Positions 11,196 to 23,060 of a stretch of DNA of 64,000 nt are shown one piece after another. The notes beneath the pieces were generated by a model that worked only from the letters and a program-made list of their open reading frames with translations, ran no database searches and was not told where the DNA came from. This DNA comes from Branchinecta lynchi (Eukaryota > Arthropoda > Branchiopoda > Anostraca > Branchinectidae): the NCBI GenBank assembly GCA_023053575.1, contig JAKZAP010000022.1:17732489-17796488 (forward strand), written 5' to 3'. Numbering within the stretch: position 1 is the first letter of the stretch; each line of letters starts with the position of its first letter. The translations under genes were made by a program, and so were the position numbers.

Positions 11196-11204
11196 TACAC
11201 AAGT

Positions 11205-11665
11205 TTGCTACTTTGTTCTGTCGTAGTCCACGGATGAGCCACTTCATTCTGAAGGTGCAGTTCAACTCCATAGCAGGCAACGTAAAAGATATCCGTAAAA
11301 AATCGGAAAGTTATGAATACAACTTGTTATTGGCCCTCGATTTATATTAAAGACATAATATTGAGATCCTGACCCCTTTATCTCAGAAGTTGAGAACAGT
11401 TCCATATATGGAGAATGCTGCAGGTGATACACAGGCGGCTTCTTAGTTTGCTACTTTGTTCTGTCGTAGTTCACGGATGAGCCACTTCATTCTGAAGGCA
11501 GTTCAACTCCATAGCAGGCAACGTAACTGCAACTGCTTCCTGACCGAAGATTAAAAATTAAGTGTCTTTTTCTGTGTGTATATATGTGTTTTGTTTATTT
11601 CGTCATTTACTCCGCCTTTACAAAATGGTGGGTCATAAATAAATTACTTACTTACTTACTTAGGA
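11205..11665 (+). repeat. Duplicated 80-bp segment and LINE A-family 3' end
   Basis: The stretch beginning ttgctactttgttctgtcg occurs at 11205 and again at 11448, nearly identical, about 243 bp apart. From about 11530 the sequence matches the LINE A 3' UTR (cttcctgaccg, actccgcc, gggtcataaataaa) and ends in (TTAC)n. This is a short, 5'-truncated copy of that LINE family. Confidence 0.7.
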
Positions 11666-11732
11666 GAATCGTTCCTTTATCGTGTCGTCCATACAGAGAA
11701 AAACTTCGAAAGACAGACGTTTTCACCAGCGT

Positions 11733-12038
11733 CACTAGCCAAAATGTCTGGGGGGGGGGGGGACGAGGCATTTACCGACTGGCTGGTAATTTTTACCGAC
11801 TGTTTCTACAGTAAAAACGACTGTTTTCAACAACAAAAAATGACAGTTTTTGAAAAAAATCGACTGATTTTCAGAAAAATACCCTGGTTTTCAGAAAAAC
11901 CGACTGTTTTCATGAAAAAAAATCAACTATTTTGACGAATAGTCGCGGCGCTTCGCGCAGACTCGGTTATTTTTTACAGACTGGCCGACAGCATTAGGGG
12001 GGGGGGGGGGGCGCCTCCCCCAGTCTTGTCACCCCTGG
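11733..12038 (+). repeat. R repeat copy 1: G-tract element with short T-rich modules
   Basis: The block starts ccaaaatgtctgggggg, carries repeated accgact, tttcagaaaaa and cagtttt modules and a gcgcttcgcgc palindrome-like patch, then ends in a second G-run and cctcccccagtcttg. Reverse-orientation copies lie at 34352-34596 and 39176-39547. The class is unknown. Confidence 0.65.
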
Positions 12039-12205
12039 TTGTCATTGCCCAAATCCAAGTGTGTAGGTTTAAGCCACGGTCGGAATCGTACTTTAAGCAA
12101 GGATGGCCGACACATCACAAGAAAATGTTGGCTGACCAACCTGCTTTGCAGTGTCACATCAGATTAAAAATAATAATAATGTAATTATGAACTGCAAAAA
12201 CAACA

Positions 12206-14050
12206 AAGCCGCTTTCACATTGACGCGTCGATGCGTTGCGTGTGCGTTTATCTTGCGTTGCGTACTGGTTGCTCACCGTATCTGTCACACCTGCACGACA
12301 AGCTTTCAATCATTTATTAGTACCATATTGTCTATTGGATAAGCTCTCTCACTGGATACTTATTTAAATTTTCCTTTCTCGGTTTCTTCTGCTGAATTTT
12401 AATTTCTTTCATTAGTAGCTAGTTTTTCTTCATCATCAGCATGCTTTTTATGGCACTTGCCCTTCGGCCAAGTGGCATATAGCGATTGTAATTTCTGTCC
12501 GTCAGTCGGTCTGTCGGTCACGGTTTTGCTAGTTCGGGTACTTCCAGATAAACTGGGACGATGAAACTTGGCAGGCGCATCAGGGACCGGGCCGGATTAA
12601 ATTAAAAATAGTCGTTTCCCCGATCCGACCATCTGGAGGGGAGTGGAGGGAGGGGGAATCCGGAAAAATTAGGAACAATGAGATATTTTTAGCTTACGAA
12701 CGGGGGATCGGATCTTAAAGAAACTTGATACATGGAAGGAACTCATGTCTCAGATGTTCTATTTTAAATCCAGACCGGATCCGGTGACACTGGGGGGAGT
12801 TGGAGAGGAAAACCGGAAATCCTGAGAAACGCTTAGAGTGGAGGGATCGGGATGAAACTTAGTGAAAAGAACAAGCACAAGTCCTAGATACGTCATTGAC
12901 ATAACCGGAACAGATCCACTCACTTTGGGGCAGTTGGGGGGGGGGGGGGGGGTCCGAAATTCTAGTGGTCCCGCGAGTTCGTTGCTTCCTGATGTGCTAG
13001 GACGGTGAAAATTGACAGACATGTCAAGGAACCGACCAGATTAAATAGGAAATAGTCACTTCCCCGATCCGACCATCGGGGGGGGGGGGGGGGGGGGTGG
13101 AGGGAGGGGGGAACCAAAAATTGAGGTATTTTAACTTGCGGACGGGGGATCAGATCTTGATGAAATTTGATATTTAGGATGACCTCGTGTCTCAGACGTC
13201 CCACTTTGAATCCGGACCGGATCCGATGACACTGGGGAAGCCGGAGGAGGGAACCGGAAATCTTGAGAAACACTTCGGGTGGAGGGATCGGGATGAAACT
13301 TGGTGGGAAGCACACGCTCAAGTCCTAGATACCTCATTGACATACCCGGACCGGATCTGGGCACTGTGGGGGAGTTGGGGGAGGGGGGTGTCCGGATATC
13401 TAGCGATCCCGCGAGTTCGGCATACTTCCTGATATGCTAGGACTATGAAACTTAGCAGGTATGTCAGGGATCCGAACAGATTGACTAGAGAATAGTCGTT
13501 TCCCCGATCCGACCATCCTGGGGGGAGGGGTTGGATGGGGGGCCGGAATCTAGTGGCATGCTTAACTTTTGAACGGGTGACCGGATTTGAATGAAACTTG
13601 TCAGGTGGAAAGAGCTATTGCCTCAGATGTTCAGTGTTAAGTCCGGGTCGGGTCCGATACCTCTCAGGGACGGGGGGGGGGGGGGGCTCAAGAAACGCTT
13701 AAAGCAGAGGGATTGCAGACCATCCGGAACTGCTCAGAATTTAGTGAAACTAAATATCCTATTTCTCTTTCCGAACCTCATTTTTGGATAGCGGGTGTAT
13801 TTGTGACGTTCTCATCTACTTTCTTGGACCGCCTACTCGTAACAAGTGCCATATGAGCTCGTAGCTCTTGTTCTTCAAAAACTTCCATTTTCCACTGACA
13901 AATTTGACGGGTACGCAAGAATAGAACTTGGTTCTATTCTTGCGTTGCCTTGTATGTGTCTGCATAAGCTCTGCGCTGCGTCGACGCAAGTATGTGCGGA
14001 GGTTGGTAGCTTAGTGTGAAAAGCTCAACGCGCCAATGTGAAAGCGGCTT
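12206..14050. mobile_element. MITE (aagccgctttcacattg ends) split by H2
   Basis: Termini aagccgctttcacattgac and its inverse caatgtgaaagcggctt bracket the region. A related uninterrupted copy sits at 41416-41776. H2 is inserted inside at 12449-13871, between T residues in gcatgctttt|ttcttc. Confidence 0.7.
12449..13871 (+). mobile_element. H2: complete HINE/Helentron-like element (1423 bp)
   Basis: It has the same ends as H1: TATGGCACTTG with terminal hairpin, then subterminal CAAGTGCCATA, GAGCTCGTAGCTC and TTGT. It is shorter than H1 because it holds fewer internal G-rich modules. No target duplication is visible in its host MITE. There is no coding frame; proline-rich frames on the - strand come only from the G-runs. 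Confidence 0.75.
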
Positions 14051-14225
14051 AAAGGCATGCGGGGTCGTATCTTTGAGTAGTAAACATTTTATCAATTTCT
14101 CTCTTATGGCTCACTGAAGGGCAATTTGCTGTTTCTTCAGGTATTTGGTTCTAGTGAAGAGGCTCGCGATTTCACAGAACGTCTTTGTAGAGCCGCTCTC
14201 ATGTGAACCACATAAACTCTTGTAA

Positions 14226-15037
14226 TTGATTTTTTACAATAATTTTTACAGTTCTTTTTTAACCAGTTACTCCCGATTCCTCTTCCTCTTGTCTACTTTT
14301 TTTTTGTTTTCTGTCCAGATTGGCTTTAGCCGCAAAGATTTTGTTTCGTATAACAGAGCTTCGCCAGAAACCGGTCTACATTTCCGACAAGGAAACAAAT
14401 CTTGCCATATGTTCTTGCCTAAAGTGTTTTTATATAGAAGAAAAGCTTTTATAAAGGTTAAAATCATGTTGTTTCGCAGGAATAGTAAAACCTGGAAGAT
14501 TTTTAATCTCCTTGAATATGCATGTCTCGTTTGGCACTATGCTACCGATTCTGTCGAAAGTGATAAAAAATGTGCTCTCAGAATTATATGTAGAGGACCT
14601 AAAATACGTTACTGTTTTCTTATACAGGTTTTTAAACTTGAGATCCTCCATCACCGGCGGGAGAGGCTATGCAGAGAGTTTGTTATGAAATCCCTACATA
14701 ACCCCTCCTTCCGCCCCCTCCTGCCATCTCAACGTTTGCGTCCACAAAGAGAGTGTGCGGAGCGAATACCCAAGCTGGAACCCCGTTCCTACCGTACGGA
14801 GTGGTACCGTAACAGTTTTATCCCCAATTTATATACTTTTTTAGCAATGAGTTTTAGTCCGTCTTCTCTGTTCTATACCTTTGTGATTTTGTGTTAGACC
14901 ATTTTCAGTCTGAACTATTTATTTTATTGTTTTGATAGATATTATCGTTGTAATATCATGGAACTTGACTTAAACAACACGCCATTTGACTCCAAGCCAC
15001 GACTTCTCTTGATGCTTTGAAATAAACTGAAACTGAA
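14226..15037 (+). mobile_element. LINE D: 3' fragment (RT C-terminal region)
   Basis: The frame contains LEYACLVWHY, ALRIICRGPK, RRERLCREFVMKSL and RTEWYRNSFIPN, the typical arrangement of the region after the RT domain of CR1/L2-like LINEs. The 5' part is missing. The 3' UTR ends about 15037 in aaataaactgaaactgaattg. The frame is damaged, and no RT catalytic motif remains. Confidence 0.7.
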
Positions 15038-15208
15038 TTGGAAGAACAAAAACCTTGGGCTTGGGTGTGCTATAGTGGCTTATTCGACCAGGCTAGAACC
15101 AGTGGGAAGAATCGCGCTGAGGTTAAATAAATATTGGCAAGGAAACTAGTTTTGATGCTGGTCTTCGCGAGGAATAATGACTAGAGTAATAGATGTTCTT
15201 TTTCCCAG

Positions 15209-15457
15209 AAAAAAGACGAAGAAAGTCAGTCGGAAGAAGGGCAATCGAAAATCCATCTTCGAACTGTATGAGCCTTCAGAGTTGGAGCGAGGTCATTTTA
15301 CTGATTTCGACGTCACTGTCAGGGAGACGGACATCCCTGAGCGGATGCAACTGCGATCCATTCCAGTGACCTCTGCCACTGACACAGAACTTGACAAGGA
15401 GGCCGACTGGATCTATCGGCAGGGTTTCATGAAAGAGACTGTCTCTACCCAGGAATG
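15209..15457 (+). CDS. Spt6: Spt6 exon 3
   Basis: Residues 90-172. A basic start (KKTKKVSRKKGNRK) is followed by SIFELYEPSELERGHFTD, PERMQLRSIPV and DWIYRQGF, all close to the human sequence before the helix-turn-helix region. The acceptor is tttcccag at 15201-15208 and the donor gtaaat at 15458. The split codon AG|A (Arg) joins exon 2. The exon leaves in phase 2. Confidence 0.95.
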
Positions 15458-15469
15458 GTAAATATATTT

Positions 15470-15960
15470 CCGTATAAATGTTCTTTCAGTCCAAGCTGAC
15501 TGCAAATCATATTTGATAGTGCAAAACGGATGCGTCAGCTGAATTTTATTAGAGCTATATTACGGCCCTTCTTGGCAAGGGTGCTCTTCAGGGTCAAAGC
15601 CGCACAAGTTTGAAAAGCGAACTTGTGAAAAAAAAATTTGTTTGCATTGTGAATACTCTTTGAGCCCAAGCTGACATTGAAACATATATTCAAACAATGT
15701 TTACAGCGGATATACGTCAGCTACGATTCTTCGTCAGTGATATTTCGGCCCTTCTTGGCAAGGGTCCTCGTCAGGCTGTCAATCTTCTGGGTCAACGTCG
15801 GGGAAGGAAACTTGGGAAGAAAAAACATTTTTCCATGTTTTTTAGTTGTTTTTTCCAACTTGAGCGGCTTTAATCATGAAGAGGACCCTTGCGCAGAAGG
15901 GGCGAAATATAGCTCTAATAAAATTCAGCTGACATATCCGTTTTGCACTATCAAATATTT
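15470..15960. mobile_element. F1: fold-back element with ggcccttcttggcaaggg core
   Basis: Outer inverted arms, gatagtgcaaaacggat near 15515 and its inverse near 15945, both flank a cagctgaattttattagagc stretch. Inside are further copies of cccttcttggcaagggt and a nested second member. It starts just after the exon 3 donor. Related F elements occur at 20478-20620, 23775-23965, 51330-51711 and 53930-54028. Confidence 0.7.
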
Positions 15961-16868
15961 CCATAATTCACTGCTTACAACGAAAAATAGATTGTCAGTT
16001 TTTCCGGACGGATTTTGTTCACTTTCATCACACAGTTTAAAATCTCTATTTTTTTACGTTAGGCATTGACGATGGTGCCGGAAATCATCGAAGGAATTTC
16101 GGTCTGCGACCGCTCGACCCTGGTAATCTATAGACGAAATAGGGGTCGATTGATGTCTTTGTTTAAAGGGTATCTGAAGGCGTTTGCCGTTCATTATATG
16201 ACTTCTCAGTAAGCAGCGAGCCTTATAGTCACCATGTCCTTTTCAAATTAGTTGCGTTTTAGATCGGAATTCACGCTTCTGAATTCTCGATTCTCGTACA
16301 AATTACCGTTTTTGCTCCTATGACTTCTCTATTCTCGCTTTTGACAGAAATACTAATTTTGCAGCTCGTCCGCAACCCCGTATACGTGTTTATACATATT
16401 GAACATCTCCACCCTATTGACCAATCAGGGCCTCCACCCTGTTGACCAATCAGGGAGGAGAACCGAGAATTCACCATCGGAGCAACTTCTCGATTCTGCA
16501 GCATCGTGAGGCTTTCCCCGTTCTTGATTCTCATAAAAACGCAAGAAATGGAGAATTCATTTTATCTGAATAGTCGAAAAAGGCGGAATAGGGGAATTTG
16601 GAGGAGAATTCGGATAAAAAACGCAACTATTGTTGGTAGCTGTGACCAAACCTGCATCAGAGTTTGTGTCCAAATGGATATCAATCCTAATTCAGTCTTT
16701 GAATCTCGCTTCATACGAACTTTCTTTGATTGAAACATACCTAGCCAATATGGTAACAAATTTTGAACCAGACAGAAAGCAAAAGCACAAAAAGACATCG
16801 AAAAGGTTCGTAATGATGTATATACCGGCAACAAATTGATATCCAAGACCTTGCTAACAGTTTCCTCG
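15961..16868. other. Unassigned intron sequence
   Basis: No Spt6 homology and no identifiable element edge. A short tandem of the phrase ccaccct-ttgaccaatcaggg occurs at 16410-16455. Open frames on both strands are short and unconserved. Confidence 0.5.
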
Positions 16869-17054
16869 TTTCGTCTGTTCCGAATAATAAAGAAATAGAA
16901 AACCGTGATTTTCGGGGTTTTTTCTTGATCAGCTAGAAATATCCGAATTTATATTTATCCCTCGCACATCATCTTAGATGGATAACTAGCTGATCAAGAA
17001 AAAAAAACCTAAAATCACGGTTTTCTATTTCTTTATTATTTGGAACAGACGAAA
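16869..17054. repeat. Near-perfect 186-bp hairpin
   Basis: The left arm, tttcgtctgttccgaataat onward to gatcagcta, is repeated in inverse at the right end with few mismatches. The loop is only about 50 bp (tttatccctcgcacatcat). A partial copy of the loop and right arm occurs at 24325-24420. It is probably a snap-back MITE. Confidence 0.85.
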
Positions 17055-17376
17055 TGACGCAACTGTTTTCTATTTCTTTCGTAATGAGTGATAAGCTTGG
17101 CGCCAAACCTTATATTCGTTCCGAATAATATCAGTTTTCAGAAGGTTGGTCTCACGTATTAAGGGGTCAAGCGACATTTTTTTGTGAAAATGAGTTATTG
17201 ATACACTAGGGGTATGGATCTTAGCTCCTGCAGCTGCTGTGAGTTTTCGAGATACCTAAGACAAGCCGTTCCCGAGATAAATGTTGCACGAAAGATCTGA
17301 CCGCCGCGAGGATAGTCAAACAGTCATCAAGCGACATAAAAATCATCAATATCGGAAAAAAACAATGTTCTTTTCT

Positions 17377-18127
17377 TCTATCCACTGTAAAGAAAGATGT
17401 TATTTGACATCATAATCATCAAGATCGGTTGAAGATGGATTTTTAAAATTTTTCTTCTCCTGGGCGTACTGAAAATATCGTTTTATCCAGTAATGCGTGT
17501 CAGCGACGGTATTTCGGCATCGAATTTCTGCCAGGTCATATTCTCTAGCTTTGGAGGATAGAAATTAATGAAATTAATAATCAGAGTTAAAGATGTATTG
17601 CCAATTGCCATGGCCTTTGGACTTTTTGTGTAAATTTCTCATTGCATATGGCTGTTCATACTCTCCGCTGTTCTCTAAAAAGTGGGTAAAAAAAAAAAAA
17701 AAAAAAACTTTATTCTTAGATTTTCCAGTAGATGCCAAGGAATTTGCTCGGTAGTTCCTTCGATAAATATTTGATGCAATTACCGTCATTAGTACATTCG
17801 CTGTTATTTATGAAAACAAATAGTGTCTATCCACTGTAAAGAAAGATGTTATTTGACATCATAATCATCAAGATCGGTTGAAGATAGATTTTTAAAACGT
17901 TTTTCTTTTCCTGGGATTCCTGTAAATATCGTTTGATCCAGTAGTGCGTGTCAGCGATGGAATTTCGGCACCGAATTTCTGCCAGGTCTTATTCTCTAGC
18001 TTTGGAGGATAGAAATTAATGAAATTAATAATCAGAATTAAAGATGTATTGCCATGGCCTTTGGACTTCTTGTGTAAATTTCTCATTGCATATGGCTATT
18101 CATACTCTCCGCTGTTCTCTAAAAAGC

Positions 18128-18163
<36 letters not shown>

Positions 18164-18270
18164 CTCAGATTTTCCACTAGATACCAAGAAATTTGCTCGG
18201 TAGTTTCTACGATTAATATTTGATGCCATTACAGTCATTAGTACGTTCGCTGTTATTTATGAAAACAAAT
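17377..18270. repeat. Tandem duplication, 449-bp unit, two copies
   Basis: Units start at 17377 and 17826 with tctatccactgtaaagaaag, and both end in gaaaacaaatagtgtc. Each holds a long poly-A run (17691-17707 and 18132-18160) of different length. The body is otherwise very similar. Confidence 0.85.
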
Positions 18271-18285
18271 AGTGTCAAAAGTAGG

Positions 18286-18800
18286 GCACTGATGTGACCT
18301 GAGGCGTTTTTCTGTTCTGCCTCAAAGAGTTTGTGGGTCGATTGTGGCTCAAAAAGAGCGTTTCCGAGGTCTTTTATGCGGCCCACAAGTGTGTTTCCGC
18401 GACCAAGAAGATTTTTGTGGCTTGAGCTCGACAAAGAACTGCTGAGCCGATGGTCGATTTTGTGACTCGTGTCTTGCGGGAAATTCGGATTTAGCAACAA
18501 AATATTTTGAAAACAATAAAAACTACTTTATCAAGCATAAAACTGAGGATCCTTTTTTGCTCAGAATGGTAAGGTCGAAAGCCTGAAGTTTTATTTGTTG
18601 AGATTTCTGAATTTTATTTTTGTTTTTGGAGGTTTGAAATAATTGAAATTACCGCCCCAAAAATAGTCAAAACGGCGTTTCCGTAAGTTTCAACTTGTGG
18701 CTAAAATGCTTAGCACACAATCGTGTTTCGGTGACAAATACTCTGAAGTGTGTGGTCCACTACTGTGTCGCGGAAAAACGCCTGTAATGAGTGTCAGCCC
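18286..18800. mobile_element. Possible MITE just upstream of exon 4
   Basis: The left end gggcactgatgtgacctgag plus gcgtttttc resembles the inverse of the right end (ggaaaaacgcctgtaatgag). It lies 35 bp before the exon 4 acceptor. The ends are only partly complementary, so the call is tentative. Confidence 0.4.
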
Positions 18801-18834
18801 CTTTGTCATAGACCTAACTTTGTGTGTTCGCTAG

Positions 18835-19168
18835 GTGGGACGACTACCGCAAACGTCTCCAGTCTGAACGCGACGTGATCCAGAAAATCCGGAAAACGCT
18901 GGATCACATGCGAAATCAACACCTCGAAGTCCCTTTCATCGCTTTTTACCGGAAGGAAACAATCCACCCAGAACTTGGAATCAACGACTTGTGGAGAATC
19001 TATAAGTTTGACGAGAAGTGGTGCCAGCTTCAGAATAGAAAGGGGAATATGGTACGACTTCTGAAAAAGATGCAGAAGTACCAGGCGGATAAGATTATGG
19101 CCAATATGGACCAGCCTTTAGACGATTCAATGAGGATCTTAAAGGATGAAGACATCGAGGCTCTAGAG
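18835..19168 (+). CDS. Spt6: Spt6 exon 4: helix-turn-helix region
   Basis: Residues 173-284. MRNQHLEVPFIAFYRKE and INDLWRIYKFDEKW are hallmark strings of the Spt6 helix-turn-helix region, followed by a basic helix (GNMVRLLKKMQKYQADKI). The acceptor is gttcgctag at 18826-18834 and the donor gtaagc at 19169. The split codon TG|G (Trp) joins exon 3. The exon ends in phase 0. Confidence 0.96.
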
Positions 19169-19818
19169 GTAAGCTTTGGCTTGGCAATTACTTTCTTTTC
19201 CAGTCCAGGTTACTAATACAAGATTTTCGTTCCAGATCACTAAAAACCGTAATCTTTTTTGTGTTTCTTACTGATTTTTTTATCCCAAAACGTAAGTAGA
19301 GGGATACCTCCACATCTGTCTGTCTGTCAGTACGATAACTCTCGAAGGGGTCAAAGTACAGGTGACGTTGGTAGATGGGCCCTGTAGCCCGGTATTTAGG
19401 GATGGGGGAGATTCGTCGCCGGACAAACAGTTCTTCCGGAATCCGGACAAAACCAGAAAATTTGCTAAAAGTAAGTTTTTTTGCTTGAAGAGTTTCGATA
19501 TAGGGGTAAGGAGATATACTGAATTTGATTTGCACTTTATTTTTTGGTGGACAAGTAGTTCGGCCGAAACCGGATATTTGGTAGAAGTAAGTAAGGCAGG
19601 AAGTTTCGGTCAGTTTCGTCAATGACGTATAGGGGCAAACACACATGCTGAAGCCATACCTGAACTTGGTTTTCTCAGATGAGTAATTGCCATTGGCATT
19701 AATTTGTTTCTAAATTGTAATGGTAAAAATGTTCAAGGAGTCCCAATTGTCTGGATCAGATGTTAGTCTTTGGGATCCCATCGAAACCTTTTGCCTTGTT
19801 CTTTCTTTTTCGTTGTTC
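19169..19818. other. Intron sequence, nothing recognised
   Basis: No homology that I can support. Short frames on both strands show no conserved motif. Confidence 0.5.
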
Positions 19819-21424
19819 TAGTTTGGGCACTTCCACATAAGCAAGGACCTTCCCCGGTCTGAGCATCGTGGGGGGAGTTGAGGGAGGGGAATACGGAATC
19901 TTGAGGTATTTATAACTTTTGAACGGGTGATCGGATCTTAATATAACTTAACATTCGACTTCAAATCCAAACCGGATCCGGGGACTTTGGGGGGAGTTGG
20001 AGGGGGAGCCGGAATCTTGGGAAACGCTTAGAGTGGAGTGATCTGGGTGAAACTTGGTGGGAAAAACAAGGACAATTCCTAGACACATCATTGTCATAAC
20101 CGGACCGGATTTTTTGAAACGCTTAGTGTCGAGGGATCGAGATGGAATTTGGTGGGAAGAACAAGCATAAGCATTGGATATGTTCTTGACGGAACCAGAT
20201 CATGTCGGGGCTCTTTGGTGGGAGTTGGAGTGGATTTCCCGGAATTCCGGTGATCGCGAGATAGGATACTTCCAGATGTGCTAAGGACGATAAAACTAGG
20301 CTGGCATATTTTTGACCCGACCCAATGCCCTAGGAAGACTTCCGTAGGTTGCGAAAAAATGGTCCGATTGAAGTGAAACGTTATGGATGATAAGAACTGA
20401 TGACCTAGATATGCAAAGCATCTCTACGAACCCATGCGGACATAGTTGGGGGAGTTGGGGGGGGGGGCGTCTGGAAGTATATATTCAAATAATGTATACA
20501 AAGGATACGTCATCTACGCTTCTTCATCAGCGATAGTTCGGCCCTTCTTGGCAAGGGTTCTCGTCAGTCTTGAATATATGTTTCAAAGTCAGCTTGGGCT
20601 CAAAGAATATTTGGGGTCTGGAAACTTTGTGACATGCAGACAAACCAAACGGATGGACAGAATGGAATGCAACTTGGACAGTACCAAGTTTATGCGGCCT
20701 AGATTTGCCATTTGGTGTCCAAACTGGATCTGACCAAGGTAGGAGGAGGATGAAGTGGGAACCAGAAATTTGTAGATATGCTCCGATTCGAGTTAAACTT
20801 GACGGACGGGAGAAGAGATGTTAAGAGTGTGTCCCAGTAGTATTCGGCCACAGCAGGGGGGAGTCCCGGAAATGTTTTGGCTCGCATAGGGGTTAAACGA
20901 GTGAAGTGATTTGTTTGGAAAGTAGAGAGATTGTCTGCCTTAGATGACATATCTTAGGGTCTGGACCTGATCCGAGCGCGGTGGGGATGGGTATGGAAAT
21001 TCTCGGGAATAGGCTTCAATTCACTTTCTCGCCTCTCATACCACCTACTCGTAACGAGTGCCATATGAGCTCATAGATCTTGTTTTGTCACTTGTTTTGT
21101 TCTTTGTTGAGTTAAATTTCGGACGGGAAGAAGAGATGTTAAGAGTGTGTCCGAGTCGTATTCGGCCACAGCAGGGGGGAGTCCCGGAAATGTTTTGGCT
21201 CGCATAGGGGTTAAACGAGTGAAGTGATTTGTTTGGAAAGTAGAGAGATTGTCTGCCTTAGATGACATATTAGGGTCTGGACCTGATCCGAGCACGGTGG
21301 GGATGGGTATGGAAATTCTCGGGAATAGGCTTCGATTCACTTTCTCGCTTCTCATACCACCTACTCGTAACAAGTGCCATATGAGCTCATAGATCTTGTT
21401 TTGTCACTTGTTTTGTTCTTTGTA
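19819..21424 (+). mobile_element. H5: 5'-truncated H element with tandemly duplicated 3' end
   Basis: It begins at tagtttgggcacttccacat, so the terminal hairpin is missing. A fold-back piece (F2, about 20478-20620) is inserted. The 3' end carries gtgccatatgagctcatag then cttgt at 21083. A 319-bp segment (20790-21108) that includes this end plus 25 bp of flank is repeated at 21109-21424, so the duplication came after insertion. Confidence 0.7.
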
Positions 21425-21623
21425 TGTTTGTGGGGGTGGCCCTTGTTGATCAGTGCAATAATACGGAACAGCTATGAGTAGATATACAAGTTTGGTATAT
21501 CGGGGTTTACGGCTGAGAACACCCCTAGCCTCATACCTTGTAAAGAATTTTGTTCTGTATTTGTCGGTGTCATTATAGCTGCCGTGATCTGTGGTGGTCT
21601 TCTCTTGCTAGTTTTATGAAAGC

Positions 21624-22094
21624 TTAAAGGACCTGTCTTACCTATAATATTAACGCAACTTACTTCCGTAATCACTCCATGTATTTTTAAATCTAGAGAA
21701 CCCAATTTCGTAACGGTAAGCTAGGATTAAGAGATCAAATAGTTGAATAAATACTATTAGCGGATTTCATGTGTACAAAGTAAATCCCAAATGGAAGGAG
21801 CAGACTCTCCTTGCTAGAACCCTCTAACAAAACCACGCTGATTTTCTCGCTGGCCGGTCTGCTGCCTTCGATGTGTATCACTCTGTCGACGTTTGTCTGC
21901 GTGAAGCTTTTCCATCAGAATAACCGATTATGTAAATTGTTTCCCTATTTTCGCGACAAGTAAACGGGTCTCGGAAAAGGCTTGAAACAACAAACTCTGT
22001 GGGTTGTTTGTTGAAAGCACAGCCTAGTTTCAAAGTATTCAGATATTTTAAAATACTGTAAGTTGAAGAGTAAATAGTGCGAGGGGTCCTTTAA
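21624..22094 (-). mobile_element. M1: MITE with TTAA ends
   Basis: The ends are TTAAAGGACC and GGTCCTTTAA. Related copies lie at 55472-55815 (full), 41128-41217 (partial), and 27640-27853 with 32712-32872 (halves). TTAA at both ends suggests a TTAA target duplication as in piggyBac-type elements, or TTAA may be part of the repeat. M1 carries about 120 bp of extra interior compared with the 55472 copy. Confidence 0.7.
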
Positions 22095-22631
22095 TGTCTT
22101 AGCCATTTCACCTAAACAGCTTTTCCAGCGAGTAATCGTATGTTCTGACAAAGTTGCCTCCACAGAAGATTTTCCGACTAGAAAACTCCGCCAGACCTCG
22201 CGCATCTTATTTAACGTTTCGTTGCGAGATTGGATTGGGCAAACACAAAGGTACTTCATAATTTACCGGGGTGGGGTGGACTTCCAACACTTTACCTTAC
22301 CTTAGGCCTTAGTTTCTCCAGAGCCATCGGTGGTGCATAGGGCGTCGACAAGACCTCTCCATTCGTCCGGTTTTGATGTTGCAGCAGTGACCTCCTCTCA
22401 TTCAGAGCCTCGTTTTTGATGAACGCTGCAGGTCCACTTCTCGGCCGCTTCCGGGCGGATTCGTTCTACATTCGTTTTTGGTACTGCAGTCCTTCCGAGG
22501 AAGACGGCAGCGCTTCTCGAGAATCGCGGACTTGCTTCCGACCAAGTCCGTTCTTCCCTGCAAGGTGCTGCTTCAACCAGAAGAAATCGTGCAGGCAGTG
22601 AATCCGAAAACGCATCTTGTGGAGAAGCAAA
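22095..22631. other. Unassigned intron sequence
   Basis: No element edge is identified. Short overlapping frames on both strands at 22400-22720 show no family similarity. Confidence 0.45.
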
Positions 22632-22632
22632 A

Positions 22633-23060
22633 GTTGCGTTTTTGCTGATACCATGGTATCTGTTACCACGGTCTAAAGTCGTTTTTGCAGTTATCCTGGT
22701 ATCTGATACCACGGTCAAAAGGCCTTTTTGCAGTTATTGTGGTATCTGGCCAGTTATCGTGGCATCAGATATTCAGATACTACGGTCCAACCGTGGTAAC
22801 TGGTCGGTGGTATCTGAAAAGTCATCTCACTTTCATCAAATTTTGTCAGATTGGTGAGAAAGAAGTTTAGCACTTAGTGATGTAACTGGATATCTGTTTT
22901 TCTTTTGGGATGACTTCGAAAAGTGCAATTTCGGCAATTGTCGTTTTTGCAGAGCACCGTGTATCAGATACCACGATAACTGCAAAAACGACTAATTGCC
23001 GATCCAGTTACCGTGGTAATAGATACCATGGTATCAGCAAAAACGCAACAAAAACGCAAC
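22633..23060. mobile_element. P1: palindromic fold-back MITE, intact copy
   Basis: The ends are ttgcgtttttgctgatacc and the inverse ggtatcagcaaaaacgcaa. Inside, gataccatggtatc palindromes and 'gttatcgtggtatctgatacc' phrases alternate, so each arm is itself self-complementary. The centre reads tggatatctgtttttcttttggg without interruption, giving the empty site for the copy at 61177-63154. It is inserted at the edge of a LINE E fragment. Confidence 0.8.

Noticed and set aside
22650..23050. CRISPR-like array of palindromic repeats
   Set aside because: The context is a eukaryotic intron. Repeats are not evenly spaced, and they form the arms of one fold-back element that recurs at other sites.
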